From: JAUASW01 sp036880965
Lineage (GTDB): Bacteria; Pseudomonadota; Gammaproteobacteria; Burkholderiales; Burkholderiaceae_C
Direction of reading: 5' to 3'
NCBI RefSeq assembly: GCF_036880965.1
Contig: NZ_JBAJMV010000005.1
Coordinates: forward strand, 434,001 to 498,000
Length of the DNA: 64,000 nt
Every line of letters begins with the position of its first letter. Within the stretch, counting starts at the first letter, position 1. Shown in pieces: positions 48,975 to 57,686 of the stretch. A program made the position numbers and the translations under genes. The notes below the pieces were generated by a model. That model was not told where the DNA came from. It ran no database searches and was given only the letters and a program-made list of their open reading frames with translations.

Positions 48975-50729
48975 TCACACCAGCGGCTCGGCCGCCTCCA
49001 CAACCATCTGCACCCGTTCCTGGCCGTTCCAGCTGTCCAGGCTCAGGCGGTACGCGAGTCGCACGCGCTCGGGCAGGCCTTCGGTGTGGCCGAACCAGAT
49101 GGCGTCGCGCAAGACCTGGCCCTGGCCCTGACCCTGGCGGATGCGCAGCTTCAGGTGCTTCTCGCCCACGATGCGTTGCTGCATCACCTCGACCTGGTCG
49201 CAGAACAGCGGCGCCTCGAAGGCCTGGCCCCAGACCTGCGCCTCCAGCTCGCGCACCGTGGTCGGCGTGTAGGCCTCGGGCGGCAAGGCGCCATCGGTGC
49301 GCAGCGTTCGGGTCAGTGCGGCCTCGTCCAGCCATTCGCTGGCGACTTGCTGAAGTGCGCTGTCGAAGGCTGCAAACGCATCAGGGTCGACCAGCGTGCA
49401 GCCAGCCGCCATCGCGTGGCCCCCGAACTTCTTCAACAGGTCGGGCGCTCTCTTGCTGACCAGGTCCAGCGCGTCGCGCAGATGGAAACCGGGAATGGAG
49501 CGGCCCGAGCCTTTCAATTGACCATCGGCGCCCAGCGCAAAGACGAAGGTCGGTCGGTGCACCCGCTCCTTCAGGCGCGAGGCGACGATGCCGACCACGC
49601 CTTCGTGGAACTCGGGCTCGTAGATGCACAAGGCCGCTGGTGGTGTTCCTCGCAGCTGCGGGTTTTGCATCAAGGCTTCGAGCTTCTCTTCGGCCAGCTC
49701 GCGCATGCCTGCCTCGATCTCGCGGCGCTCGCGGTTGATCGCATCGAGCTGCTTGGCCAGCTCGGTGGCGCGCGTGCCGTCGTCGGTCAGCAGGCATTCG
49801 ATGCCCAGCGTCATGTCGGAGAGCCGGCCCGCCGCATTGATGCGAGGGCCCAGCGCAAAGCCGAGGTCGAAGGCATTGGCCTGCGTTGCATCGCGGCCGG
49901 CGGCCGTGAACAGTGCGGCCAGCCCGGGCTGCATGCGGCCGGCGCGCATGCGGCGCAGGCCCTGCGCCACGAGGCGGCGGTTGTTGGCATCGAGCTTGAC
50001 CACGTCAGCCACGGTGCCCAGCGCGACCAAGTCCAGCAGGCCGTCCAGCTTGGGTTGAGGCGCAGATTCGTACGCTCCGCGCTTGCGCAACTCGCCGCGC
50101 AAGGCCATCAGCAGGTAGAACACCACGCCGACGCCGGCCAGGTTCTTGCTCTCGAACGTGCAGCCCGGCTGGTTGGGGTTCACCAGGCCATTCGCCTCGG
50201 GCAGCACGACCGCATCGCCGACCAGGGCCGGCAGATGGTGGTCGGTCACCAGCACCTGCATGCCCAGCTCGCGTGCATGGGCGACACCGGCCAGACTGGC
50301 GATGCCGTTGTCCACCGTCATCAGCAGGTGAGGGCGCTTGGCCAGGGCCAGCTCGGCAATTGCGGGGGTCAGGCCGTAGCCGTGGATGGCGCGGTCGGGC
50401 ACCACATAGTCCAGCGTACCGGCTCTTGCGCCCAGCAGCGAGAGGCCGCGCAGCGCAACGGCGCAGGCGGTGGCGCCGTCGCAGTCGTAGTCGGCCACGA
50501 TGCAGATGCGCGAGCCGGCGGCAAGCGCGTCGGCCAGCAGCGCGGCTGCCTCGGCCATGCCCTTCATGCCTTCGGGCGGCAGCAGCCTGGCCAGGCCATC
50601 GTCCAGCTCGTCCGGGCTCTTGACGCCACGTGCGGCCAGCAGCCGGGCCAGCAAGGGCGAGACACCGGCCTGCTCCAGCGTCCAGGCGGCACGCGGGGGC
50701 ACCTCGCGAGTGATGATTTGCGGGTTCAT
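48975..50729 (-). CDS. recJ: Single-stranded-DNA exonuclease RecJ
   Basis: A 584-residue DHH-family 5'-3' nuclease for repair and recombination. Motifs VADYDCDGATA (motif I), VTDHHLPA (DHH) and a C-terminal GGHAMAAGCT are present, as is the GLVNPNQPGC segment. The start (MNPQIITR) overlaps the upstream gene as ATGA; a longer frame from 50843 is inside that gene. It is second of two genes. Confidence 0.94.
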   Translation of the reverse strand: MNPQIITREVPPRAAWTLEQAGVSPLLARLLAARGVKSPDELDDGLARLLPPEGMKGMAEAAALLADALAAGSRICIVADYDCDGATACAVALRGLSLLGARAGTLDYVVPDRAIHGYGLTPAIAELALAKRPHLLMTVDNGIASLAGVAHARELGMQVLVTDHHLPALVGDAVVLPEANGLVNPNQPGCTFESKNLAGVGVVFYLLMALRGELRKRGAYESAPQPKLDGLLDLVALGTVADVVKLDANNRRLVAQGLRRMRAGRMQPGLAALFTAAGRDATQANAFDLGFALGPRINAAGRLSDMTLGIECLLTDDGTRATELAKQLDAINRERREIEAGMRELAEEKLEALMQNPQLRGTPPAALCIYEPEFHEGVVGIVASRLKERVHRPTFVFALGADGQLKGSGRSIPGFHLRDALDLVSKRAPDLLKKFGGHAMAAGCTLVDPDAFAAFDSALQQVASEWLDEAALTRTLRTDGALPPEAYTPTTVRELEAQVWGQAFEAPLFCDQVEVMQQRIVGEKHLKLRIRQGQGQGQVLRDAIWFGHTEGLPERVRLAYRLSLDSWNGQERVQMVVEAAEPLV

Positions 50730-51646
50730 AGGGCGCCCAGGATCTTTGCTGCATCTGCGCTCGGCGGGCTGATGGACTGCCACAGCCGCTGCCAGCCCGA
50801 GCGTTGCTGCACCTTGTAGCGGCGCGCCTCGCGGTCGCCGCACAGCGTCAGGCTCAAGCCCGCTTGACCTTGCCTGGCGCGGGTCAGCATGTCATTGATG
50901 AGTCCCGCATCAAGCGAGCGCCAGGCGTCGCACCATGCCGCCCAGTCGCCAGCCAGCAAGGGGCCGCGCAGGCTGCGTTCAATCTGCAAGCCGGGCTCCG
51001 TCTGGGCGGGCTCAAAGCGGCCGCAGCCGCTGATCCAGACCGAGTTCACCATCAGCTCGCCGCGCGCCTCGCGCTGTGCATTGAGCGGGTGGCGATGCAG
51101 GAGCATCTGGCATTCGTTCTGCAGCGTGCGCAGGCGCCGGGCCTCGGGCATCCAGGCGTCGACCGGGCGGTTGATCACGCGCTCCAGGCTGGCACTCGCC
51201 AGGCCTAGCAGGTCTTCGTGGGCGACGTACCAGCGGTCAGCCGCGCCCCAGGCCTGGCGCCAGCCCTCGCTGGCCGGGAACAGCTCGGCTGCGAGATCAG
51301 CCAGCAGGCGGCGGGAATCGGCGTCGCCCAGTTGCAGGGCCTGCGGGTCCAGCGCCAGCACCTGATCGCTGCTGACGGAGAGATGCATGGGGCTCACGAG
51401 CGCCCAGCAGTGCTTGTCGACTTGAATGCCATCGGCGGCTGCCATCGTGGCCGCATTGACGGGCTGGCCGGCTGCACGCAGGGCCAGCTCGAAAGGCGTG
51501 TCCGGGCTCAGTTCGTCGCCGCCGAGCGGCGCGCCGTCGGGCTGCATCAGGCCGAGCAAGGCCGAGAGCCGGGGCAGGGCCAGCGTCTGCAGGGCGGCCG
51601 CGCCGGCCTCGCCGGCGGCGCTGGCATAAGGGATCATCAGGTGCAT
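50726..51646 (-). CDS. RegA/phosphoglycerate-mutase-like protein upstream of recJ
   Basis: A 306-residue protein that I know only as a conserved Burkholderiales gene before recJ, sometimes annotated as a phosphoglycerate mutase regulatory protein. It has MHLMIPYASAAGEAGAAAL at the start and SRSL-free, LNSVWISGCGRFEP-like MVNSVWISGCGRFEPAQ in the middle. No mutase active site is visible. ATG 51646 is preferred; one at 51682 exists. Function unknown. Confidence 0.6.
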   Translation of the reverse strand: MHLMIPYASAAGEAGAAALQTLALPRLSALLGLMQPDGAPLGGDELSPDTPFELALRAAGQPVNAATMAAADGIQVDKHCWALVSPMHLSVSSDQVLALDPQALQLGDADSRRLLADLAAELFPASEGWRQAWGAADRWYVAHEDLLGLASASLERVINRPVDAWMPEARRLRTLQNECQMLLHRHPLNAQREARGELMVNSVWISGCGRFEPAQTEPGLQIERSLRGPLLAGDWAAWCDAWRSLDAGLINDMLTRARQGQAGLSLTLCGDREARRYKVQQRSGWQRLWQSISPPSADAAKILGAL

Positions 51647-51675
51647 GGCGGCATTATCGAGGTCGCCTTCCACGC

Positions 51676-51704
51676 TACTCATACGCCTGTCATATTTGCT
51701 TCAT
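51676..51704 (+). promoter_or_regulatory. Candidate PhoB box before ppk
   Basis: CTGTCAT (51687-51693) is a perfect half-site, followed by ATTT and GCTTCAT. Three CAT triplets (ends 51682, 51693, 51704) recur every 11 bp, as in multi-site Pho boxes. The box sits only 12 bp before the ppk start codon, which is too close for a standard leader. Confidence 0.45.
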
Positions 51705-51716
51705 ATGCTTGCCGGC

Positions 51717-53867
51717 ATGACCGTTCCCGCCCAGCCCACGCCACCCCTGCTCAACCGCGAGCAAGCGATCCTCGAGTTCAACCGCCGGGTGCTCGCCCAG
51801 GCGCAGCGCGAGGATGTGCCGCTGCTGGAGCGGCTGCGCTACATCTGCATCGTCTCCAGCAATCTGGACGAGTTCTTCGAAGTGCGCTTTGCCGACATGC
51901 TGGATGCGGCGCGCGACCCCGATTCGCAGGTCAGCAACCGCGACATCGAGCGCGTGGCGCGCGAGGCGCATCTCTTGATCGACGAGCAGTACGCCATCTT
52001 CAACGAGCACGTGATGACGCGGCTGCGCGATCAGCGCATCGTGGTGCTGAACCATGCCGATCGCAACGATGCGCAACGCCTGTGGGTGGCCAAGTTCTTC
52101 GAGCGCGAGGTGCGGCCGCTGCTGGTGCCGGTGGGGCTGGACCCGGCGCACCCCTTTCCGCAGGTGGCCAACAAGTCGCTGCATTTCATCGCCCGCCTCT
52201 CGGGCAAGGATGCCTTCGGCCGCGACAACCGCATCGCCATCGTCAAGGTGCCGCGCGTGCTGCCGCGAGTCATCAAGCTGCCCGCGGTGATCAGCGAAGG
52301 CCGGCAGGCGTTTGTTCTCCTGACCAGCGTGATCCGCGCGCACCTGGAGGAGCTGTTTCCGGGGCGCACGGTCGAGGCCTTCTCGCAGTTCCGCGTCACT
52401 CGCGACTCAGACCTCGAAGTGGACGAGGAAGAGATCGCCAACCTGCGCCACGCCTTGCGCTCGGGCCTGACCACGCGCCACTTCGGCCGCGCGGTGCGCC
52501 TGGAAGTGGTCAACACCTGCCCGGAAGAGCTGTCACGCTTTCTGCTGGAGCAGTTCGACCTGCCGCCGGCCGCGTTGTACCGCGTCAATGGCCCGGTGAA
52601 CCTGGTCCGCCTCAACGAGCTGATCGACCAGACCGAGGCCGACGAGCTGCGCTTCCTGCCGCACGAGCCGGTCTGGCCGCAGGGGCGGCTGCCGCGCGGC
52701 AAATCGATGTTCGATCGCCTGGCCAAGGGCGATGTGATGCTGCATCACCCGTTTGAGAGCTTCGAGCCGGTGGTGCAATTGCTGCGCGAAGCGGTTGAAG
52801 ACCCGGACGTGCTGGCGATCAAGCAGACGGTCTATCGCACCGGCAGCAAGTCCGAGCTGATGGACCTCCTGATCGAGGCAGCGCGGCGCGGCAAGGAAGT
52901 GATGGTGGTCGTCGAGCTGAAGGCTCGCTTTGACGAAGAAGCGAACATCAACTGGGCGGAGCGGCTGGAGGCTGTGGGCGCGCAGGTGGTGTACGGCATC
53001 GTCGGCTACAAGACGCATGCCAAGCTGCTCCTGATCACGCGCCGCGAGGGCAAGCCCGGCGGCAAGACCACGCTGCGCCGCTACGCCCACCTTTCGACCG
53101 GCAACTACAACCCCAAGACCGCGCGGCTCTATACCGACATCGGCTACATGAGTGCCGACCCGGACCTGACGGCGGACGCTGACATGGTGTTCCGTCAATT
53201 GGCATCGCTGGGCAAGTTCAAGACGCCCAAGCGCCTGCTGGTCGCGCCGTTCAACATGCATTCACGGATGGTCGAGCACCTCGCCCAGGTTGAAGCGGCT
53301 GCGCGGGCTGGTCAGACGGCGCGCGTGGTGGTGAAGATCAATGCGCTGACCGACGCCGAACTCATCGCTGCGCTGTTGAAGACGGCCCAGGCTGGCGCCA
53401 GGATCGACCTGATTGTGCGTGGCGCCTGCATGCTGCCGCCCGGGCTGCCCGGCATCAGCGACAACATCGTGATCCGCTCGGTGGTCGGCCGCTTCCTGGA
53501 GCATTCGCGCATCGCCTATTTCCGCTGGGGGTCGAGCGAGAGCGATGAAGCCTTGTACCTGTCAAGCGCCGACTGGATGAGCCGCAATATGTTCCGCCGC
53601 ATCGAGGTGGCCTGGCCGGTGCTGGACGCCAAGCTGCGCCAGCGCGTCATCGACGAGGGCCTCGTGCCCTATCTGCACGACAGCCTGGATGCCTGGCAGC
53701 TTGGGCCCGATGGGCATTCGACGCTGGTCAGTGGCGCGGGCCACAGCGGCCAGCAGGCGGAGACCGGCCGCAGCGCCCAGCAGGCGGAGATCAGACACGG
53801 CGGCCAGCAGGCGGAGATCAGACACAGCGCCCAGCAGGCGCTGATGCGCCTGTTCAGTCCGTCCTGA
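51717..53867 (+). CDS. ppk: Polyphosphate kinase
   Basis: A 716-residue PPK1 that makes and breaks polyphosphate. LLNREQAILEFNRRVLAQA opens the N domain, the phosphorylated histidine lies in YKTHAKLLLI and the second in HLSTGNYNPKTARLYTD. The last 41 residues include four 9-residue repeats (xSGQQAExx) encoded by a 27-bp tandem repeat, not found in standard PPK1. The start (MTVPA) fits family N-termini; an earlier ATG at 51645 lies on the antisense promoter. It is convergent with ppx. Confidence 0.95.
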   Translation: MTVPAQPTPPLLNREQAILEFNRRVLAQAQREDVPLLERLRYICIVSSNLDEFFEVRFADMLDAARDPDSQVSNRDIERVAREAHLLIDEQYAIFNEHVMTRLRDQRIVVLNHADRNDAQRLWVAKFFEREVRPLLVPVGLDPAHPFPQVANKSLHFIARLSGKDAFGRDNRIAIVKVPRVLPRVIKLPAVISEGRQAFVLLTSVIRAHLEELFPGRTVEAFSQFRVTRDSDLEVDEEEIANLRHALRSGLTTRHFGRAVRLEVVNTCPEELSRFLLEQFDLPPAALYRVNGPVNLVRLNELIDQTEADELRFLPHEPVWPQGRLPRGKSMFDRLAKGDVMLHHPFESFEPVVQLLREAVEDPDVLAIKQTVYRTGSKSELMDLLIEAARRGKEVMVVVELKARFDEEANINWAERLEAVGAQVVYGIVGYKTHAKLLLITRREGKPGGKTTLRRYAHLSTGNYNPKTARLYTDIGYMSADPDLTADADMVFRQLASLGKFKTPKRLLVAPFNMHSRMVEHLAQVEAAARAGQTARVVVKINALTDAELIAALLKTAQAGARIDLIVRGACMLPPGLPGISDNIVIRSVVGRFLEHSRIAYFRWGSSESDEALYLSSADWMSRNMFRRIEVAWPVLDAKLRQRVIDEGLVPYLHDSLDAWQLGPDGHSTLVSGAGHSGQQAETGRSAQQAEIRHGGQQAEIRHSAQQALMRLFSPS
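53742..53849 (+). repeat. Four-copy 27-bp tandem repeat at the ppk 3' end
   Basis: Units 53742, 53769, 53796 and 53823 each encode nine residues: HSGQQAETG, RSAQQAEIR, HGGQQAEIR, HSAQQALMR. They are in frame and share the core CAGCAGGCGG. The last unit has begun to diverge. The repeat ends 18 bp before the ppk stop. Confidence 0.85.
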
Positions 53868-55374
53868 AGTCGACCGTCAGGAGCTTGCTGCGCGACCAGG
53901 CGTCGACCTCGCCGCGCAGCAGGTAGTCGGCCAGCGGGTTGGCGAGCAGCCAACCGGGCTTGGTCTCAATGCGCAGGCGGCGCTCGCTGCGCTGCAAGCT
54001 CAGGGCGTCCAATTGAACCGGCCCGCGGGCGTGGCACTGCACCACGGCCAGACGCAGCGCCAGCAATTGCCACAGCAGGTTCTCATCCGCCTGCAACTGG
54101 TCCTGCAGCTTGCGCAGGCCGCCGCGCTGGCCCAGTGCCAGGTCGCCCAGGCGTTGCAACTGGTTCTGTGAGAAGCCGGCGGCGTCCACATGGGAGAGCA
54201 GGTAGGCGCTGTGCCGGTGGTGGTCGTGATGCGAAACCATCATGCCGATCTCGTGCAGGGCGGCCGCCCAGCCAAGTTCGCGCCTGAGTTCGGGCGTGGC
54301 TTGCGGCTGCAGTTGGCGGTAGAAGGCCTGGGCCTGGGCCTGCACACGTTTGGCTTGCGCTGTATCGATCAGGAAACGCTGCTGCAACATGCGTACCGAT
54401 TGCTCGCGCAGGTCCAGTGTGGCGCGCACACCCGGGTTGATGCGTTCGGCCAGGTCGAACACCACGCCCTGGCGCAGCGCGCCCTTGGCCGGCTTCAAGG
54501 ACTCGATGCCGAACTGAGTGAGCAAGGTGTAGAGGATGCACAGGCCGCCGGCCACCACGGCGCGGCGGTCTTCCTTCAGTCCGGGCAGGTCCAGCTTGTC
54601 CATGTGGCCGGCCGCCAGGCATTGCTCGATGCACCAGCGCAGCGCTTCGGTCGTGACCGTACCGTCGGTGATGCCGCTGCCGGCCAGCAATTGCGAAACG
54701 GCGCCCACGGTGCCCGATGAGCCCAGCGCCTCGGTCCAGGCCGGCTTGCTGTGCTGCCTGGAGAACTGCTTGAAGGCCTCTTCCAGCTCGGCCCCTGCGG
54801 CGATCTGTGCGGCGCGGAAGGCCTCGGGCGTGAACTCGCCGCTCGGGAAGAAGCGCATCGACAGGCTGACGCTGCCGATCTGGAATGACTCGGCCTTCAA
54901 GGGCTTGCGGCCGCGGCCGAGAATCATCTCGGTCGAGCGGCCACCGATGTCGATCACCAGTCGCGTGGCTTCCGAGGGTTGCAGGCGTGCCACGCCAGCG
55001 AAGATCAGGCGGGCTTCCTCGCGACCCGAGATCACCTCGATCGGAAAGCCCAGCGCCTTCTCGGCCCGGGCCAGGAAGTCATCGCGGTTGCGGGCTTCGC
55101 GCAGCGTCTGCGTTGCCACGGCACGCACCTGCTCGGGTGAAAACCCCTGCAACGCCGCAGCGAAGCGAGCCAGGCAGGCCAGGCCACGCTGTATCGCTTC
55201 TTCGCTGAGCGTGCCGTCGGCATCGAGGCCGCCGCCCAGTCGCACCGTTTCCTTCAGGTATTGCTGGCGCTTGTACTGGTTGCCTTCGAGACGGGCGATC
55301 TCCAGCCGGAAGCTGTTGGAGCCCATGTCGATGGCGGCCAGGGTCTGGGATGCAGGAACGGCGGCGAGATTCAT
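53854..55374 (-). CDS. ppx: Exopolyphosphatase (Ppx/GppA family)
   Basis: A 506-residue Ppx/GppA enzyme that hydrolyses polyphosphate ends or pppGpp. ASQTLAAIDMGSNSFRLEIARL, AVATQTLREARN, VIDIGGRSTEMILG and a C-terminal HD-like ALHEIGMMVSHHDHHRHSAYL are intact. The start (MNLAAV) is the first to fit the family; a longer frame to 55617 overlaps the hydrolase gene. Its 3' end overlaps ppk by 14 bp, so the opposing pair share a convergent region. Confidence 0.93.
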   Translation of the reverse strand: MNLAAVPASQTLAAIDMGSNSFRLEIARLEGNQYKRQQYLKETVRLGGGLDADGTLSEEAIQRGLACLARFAAALQGFSPEQVRAVATQTLREARNRDDFLARAEKALGFPIEVISGREEARLIFAGVARLQPSEATRLVIDIGGRSTEMILGRGRKPLKAESFQIGSVSLSMRFFPSGEFTPEAFRAAQIAAGAELEEAFKQFSRQHSKPAWTEALGSSGTVGAVSQLLAGSGITDGTVTTEALRWCIEQCLAAGHMDKLDLPGLKEDRRAVVAGGLCILYTLLTQFGIESLKPAKGALRQGVVFDLAERINPGVRATLDLREQSVRMLQQRFLIDTAQAKRVQAQAQAFYRQLQPQATPELRRELGWAAALHEIGMMVSHHDHHRHSAYLLSHVDAAGFSQNQLQRLGDLALGQRGGLRKLQDQLQADENLLWQLLALRLAVVQCHARGPVQLDALSLQRSERRLRIETKPGWLLANPLADYLLRGEVDAWSRSKLLTVDFRTD

Positions 55375-55459
55375 GGGGCGCGATTGTCGCGGCATTCGAT
55401 GACGGCGCCGCCCGCGCGCGTCCCTAGAATCCGCGCAATCCCAGTCTGGAGTGCCAACG

Positions 55460-56314
55460 ATGCCCGCTTTTGATGCGAAAGATCCCAGCCGCCGAGATTT
55501 TGTCCGCGCGACGGTGGGCGGCAGCTTTGCCGCAGCCGTGATGCCGGTCACGGCCGAGACGATCAAGACCGACGCCAAGGACCTGCTGGTCGGCGAGGTG
55601 ACGATCCCGGTCGGCAAGTTCCAGATGCCGGCCTACCGTGCGGCCCCGGCCAATGCCAGGGGCAAGCTGCCCGTGGTGCTGGTGATCAGCGAGATTTTTG
55701 GTGTGCATGAGCACATTGCCGATGTGGCCCGGCGTTTTGCCAAGCAGGGCTATCTGGCGATTGCGCCTGAGTTGTTTGTGCGCCAAGGCGACGCTGGCGA
55801 GTACGGCGAGATCACCAAGCTGATCGCCGAGGTGATCTCCAAGGTGCCAGATGCGCAGGTGCTGGGTGACCTGGACGCAACGGTTGCCTGGGCGGATGCG
55901 AATGGCGGCGACACGAAGCGCCTCGCCATCACCGGCTTTTGCTGGGGCGGCCGCATCACCTGGCTCTATGCGGCGCATCAGCCACAACTGAAGGCGGCGG
56001 TGGCCTGGTACGGCAAGCTGCGGGGCGAGCGGCACAGCATCTATCCTCGTCATCCGCTGGACCTGACGGCCGACCTGAAAGCGCCGGTGCTGGGCCTGTA
56101 TGGCGGCGCGGATGCGGGCATTCCGAACGAGGATGTCGCCAGCATGCAGGAGGCATTGAAGGCGGGCAGCGTTGCCGCGCGCGCCAGCGAGATCGTGCTG
56201 TACCCGGACACGCCGCATGCCTTCAATGCCGACTACCGCCCCAGCTACCGCGAAAAGGAGGCGAAGGACGGCTGGGTGCGCTGCCTGGCCTGGTTCAAGT
56301 CGCATGGCGTCTGA
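55460..56314 (+). CDS. Tat-exported dienelactone hydrolase family protein
   Basis: A 284-residue hydrolase. The N-terminus SRRDFVRATVGGSFAAAVMPVTA is a twin-arginine signal. The catalytic cysteine is in GFCWGGR, with an aspartate in GGADAGIP and a histidine in TPHAFNAD, as in dienelactone hydrolase of chlorocatechol degradation. The substrate in the periplasm is unknown. The start has GGAG nine bases ahead. It is divergent from ppx. Confidence 0.88.
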   Translation: MPAFDAKDPSRRDFVRATVGGSFAAAVMPVTAETIKTDAKDLLVGEVTIPVGKFQMPAYRAAPANARGKLPVVLVISEIFGVHEHIADVARRFAKQGYLAIAPELFVRQGDAGEYGEITKLIAEVISKVPDAQVLGDLDATVAWADANGGDTKRLAITGFCWGGRITWLYAAHQPQLKAAVAWYGKLRGERHSIYPRHPLDLTADLKAPVLGLYGGADAGIPNEDVASMQEALKAGSVAARASEIVLYPDTPHAFNADYRPSYREKEAKDGWVRCLAWFKSHGV

Positions 56315-56348
56315 ACGGTGCTTGACAGCTCTGAGACAATGCCCGATC

Positions 56349-56377
56349 AGCGCACCTCCCGGTGCGCTTTGATTTTT
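56349..56377 (+). terminator. Terminator between hydrolase and ZIP gene
   Basis: AGCGCACC-TCCC-GGTGCGCT is an 8-bp stem followed by TTGATTTTTG. It ends nine bases before the ATG of the ZIP gene. Confidence 0.78.
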
Positions 56378-56385
56378 GACTGCCC

Positions 56386-57162
56386 ATGACCCTGTTCTAT
56401 ATCGTGCTCGCAACGCTGATCGGCGGACTTCTGTCCGTGCTGATCGCGGCCAGCCTGACCGTGAGCCTGCTCGGTCGGGTGGTCAAGCACCTGGTCAGTC
56501 TGTCCACCGGCGTGTTGCTGGGCACGGCCTTGCTGCAGGTGCTGCCCGAGGCTTTTGAGCGCGATGCCAAGCCACAGGCGCTGTTCCTGACGCTGCTGGG
56601 CGGTCTCCTGTTCTTCTTTCTCCTGGAGAAGGCCGAGCTGTACCGCCACACCCATCATCACGAGGGGGATGGGCATCACCATCATCATCACTTCGATGCG
56701 GACCAGGCAGGCCGCGGCGGGATCTCGGTGCTGGTGGGTGACAGCATCCACAACTTCTGCGACGGCGTGATCATCGCTGCCGCCTTCCTGGCCGACCATC
56801 ACCTGGGCTGGGCCACGGCGTTGGCCATCATCGCCCACGAGATTCCGCAAGAGGTGGGCGACTACATCGTGCTCCTGAACGCCGGTTTGTCACGCGGCAA
56901 GGCCTTGTTCTACAACGCGGTGTCAGGTCTTGCCGCCGTGGGCGGCGGCGTGCTGGGCTACTTCGTTGTCGGGCCCTGGCAGGAGCTGTTTCCCTTCCTG
57001 CTCGTGGCGGCCTCGAGCAGCTTCATCTACGTGGCCGTGGCCGACCTGATTCCGCAACTGCAGCGCCGCCTGCCCTGGCGCGAGACCATGGCGCAACTCG
57101 GCTGGCTGGCCGCTGGCTTGGCGCTGGTGACCCTGGTGGTCAGCTTCTCCGGCCACCACTGA
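56386..57162 (+). CDS. ZIP-family metal transporter
   Basis: A 258-residue, eight-helix transporter importing zinc or another divalent metal. The cytoplasmic histidine loop HTHHHEGDGHHHHHH (residues 88-102) and the metal-binding helices with IHNFCDGVIIA (HNFxDG) and AHEIPQEVGDYIV are typical of ZIP (ZupT-like) proteins. A terminator-like hairpin lies directly upstream, so it needs its own promoter or attenuation read-through. It is convergent with the stress protein gene. Confidence 0.91.
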   Translation: MTLFYIVLATLIGGLLSVLIAASLTVSLLGRVVKHLVSLSTGVLLGTALLQVLPEAFERDAKPQALFLTLLGGLLFFFLLEKAELYRHTHHHEGDGHHHHHHFDADQAGRGGISVLVGDSIHNFCDGVIIAAAFLADHHLGWATALAIIAHEIPQEVGDYIVLLNAGLSRGKALFYNAVSGLAAVGGGVLGYFVVGPWQELFPFLLVAASSSFIYVAVADLIPQLQRRLPWRETMAQLGWLAAGLALVTLVVSFSGHH

Positions 57163-57171
57163 GTTGCCAAG

Positions 57172-57606
57172 CTAGCGAACGATCAGGACAGGCGTCGTGC
57201 AGTGCGTGAGCACCTTCTGGGTTTCACTGCCCAGCAAGAGCGCCTGAACGCCGCGCCGGCCGTGCGAGGCCATCACCAGCAGGTCGACCTTGTTTTGCTG
57301 GGCGTGCTCGATGATCGCCTCCCAGGGATGCAGGGCCTCGACCGTGTGTCCCTCGGCCGACACGTTGGCAGCCTCGGCCGCGGCGATCACGGCCTTCACT
57401 CTGGCGCTGGCGATGCGCTCCTGCGCGTCGAAGAATTCCTGTGGCGGCGTCGGTTGCATTTCCGACACCGCGCTGTAGGGGAAGGGTTCCTTCACGCTGA
57501 TCGTGTACAGCTTGGCGCCATGGGTCTTGGCCATGGCGATGGCGGTATCGATGGCCTTGCTGGTGATCTCGGAACCGTCGGTGGGTACCAGGATGCGTTT
57601 GAACAT
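57172..57606 (-). CDS. Universal stress protein (UspA family)
   Basis: A 144-residue UspA-fold protein. RILVPTDGSEITSKAIDTAI and the ATP-binding-type loop GSETQKVLTHCTTPVLIV (G-2x-G-9x-G[ST] form: HGRRGVQALLLGS) are present. It may bind ATP and act as a stress dimer. It follows the sulfurtransferase gene by 80 bases. Confidence 0.9.
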   Translation of the reverse strand: MFKRILVPTDGSEITSKAIDTAIAMAKTHGAKLYTISVKEPFPYSAVSEMQPTPPQEFFDAQERIASARVKAVIAAAEAANVSAEGHTVEALHPWEAIIEHAQQNKVDLLVMASHGRRGVQALLLGSETQKVLTHCTTPVLIVR

Positions 57607-57686
57607 GGCGAACCTCCTTGCTGGATTTCAGGGCCAGTGTGGCGCTCACGCGCACGGCCCATCTTGCGCCATGTCAAGGAGGCTTG

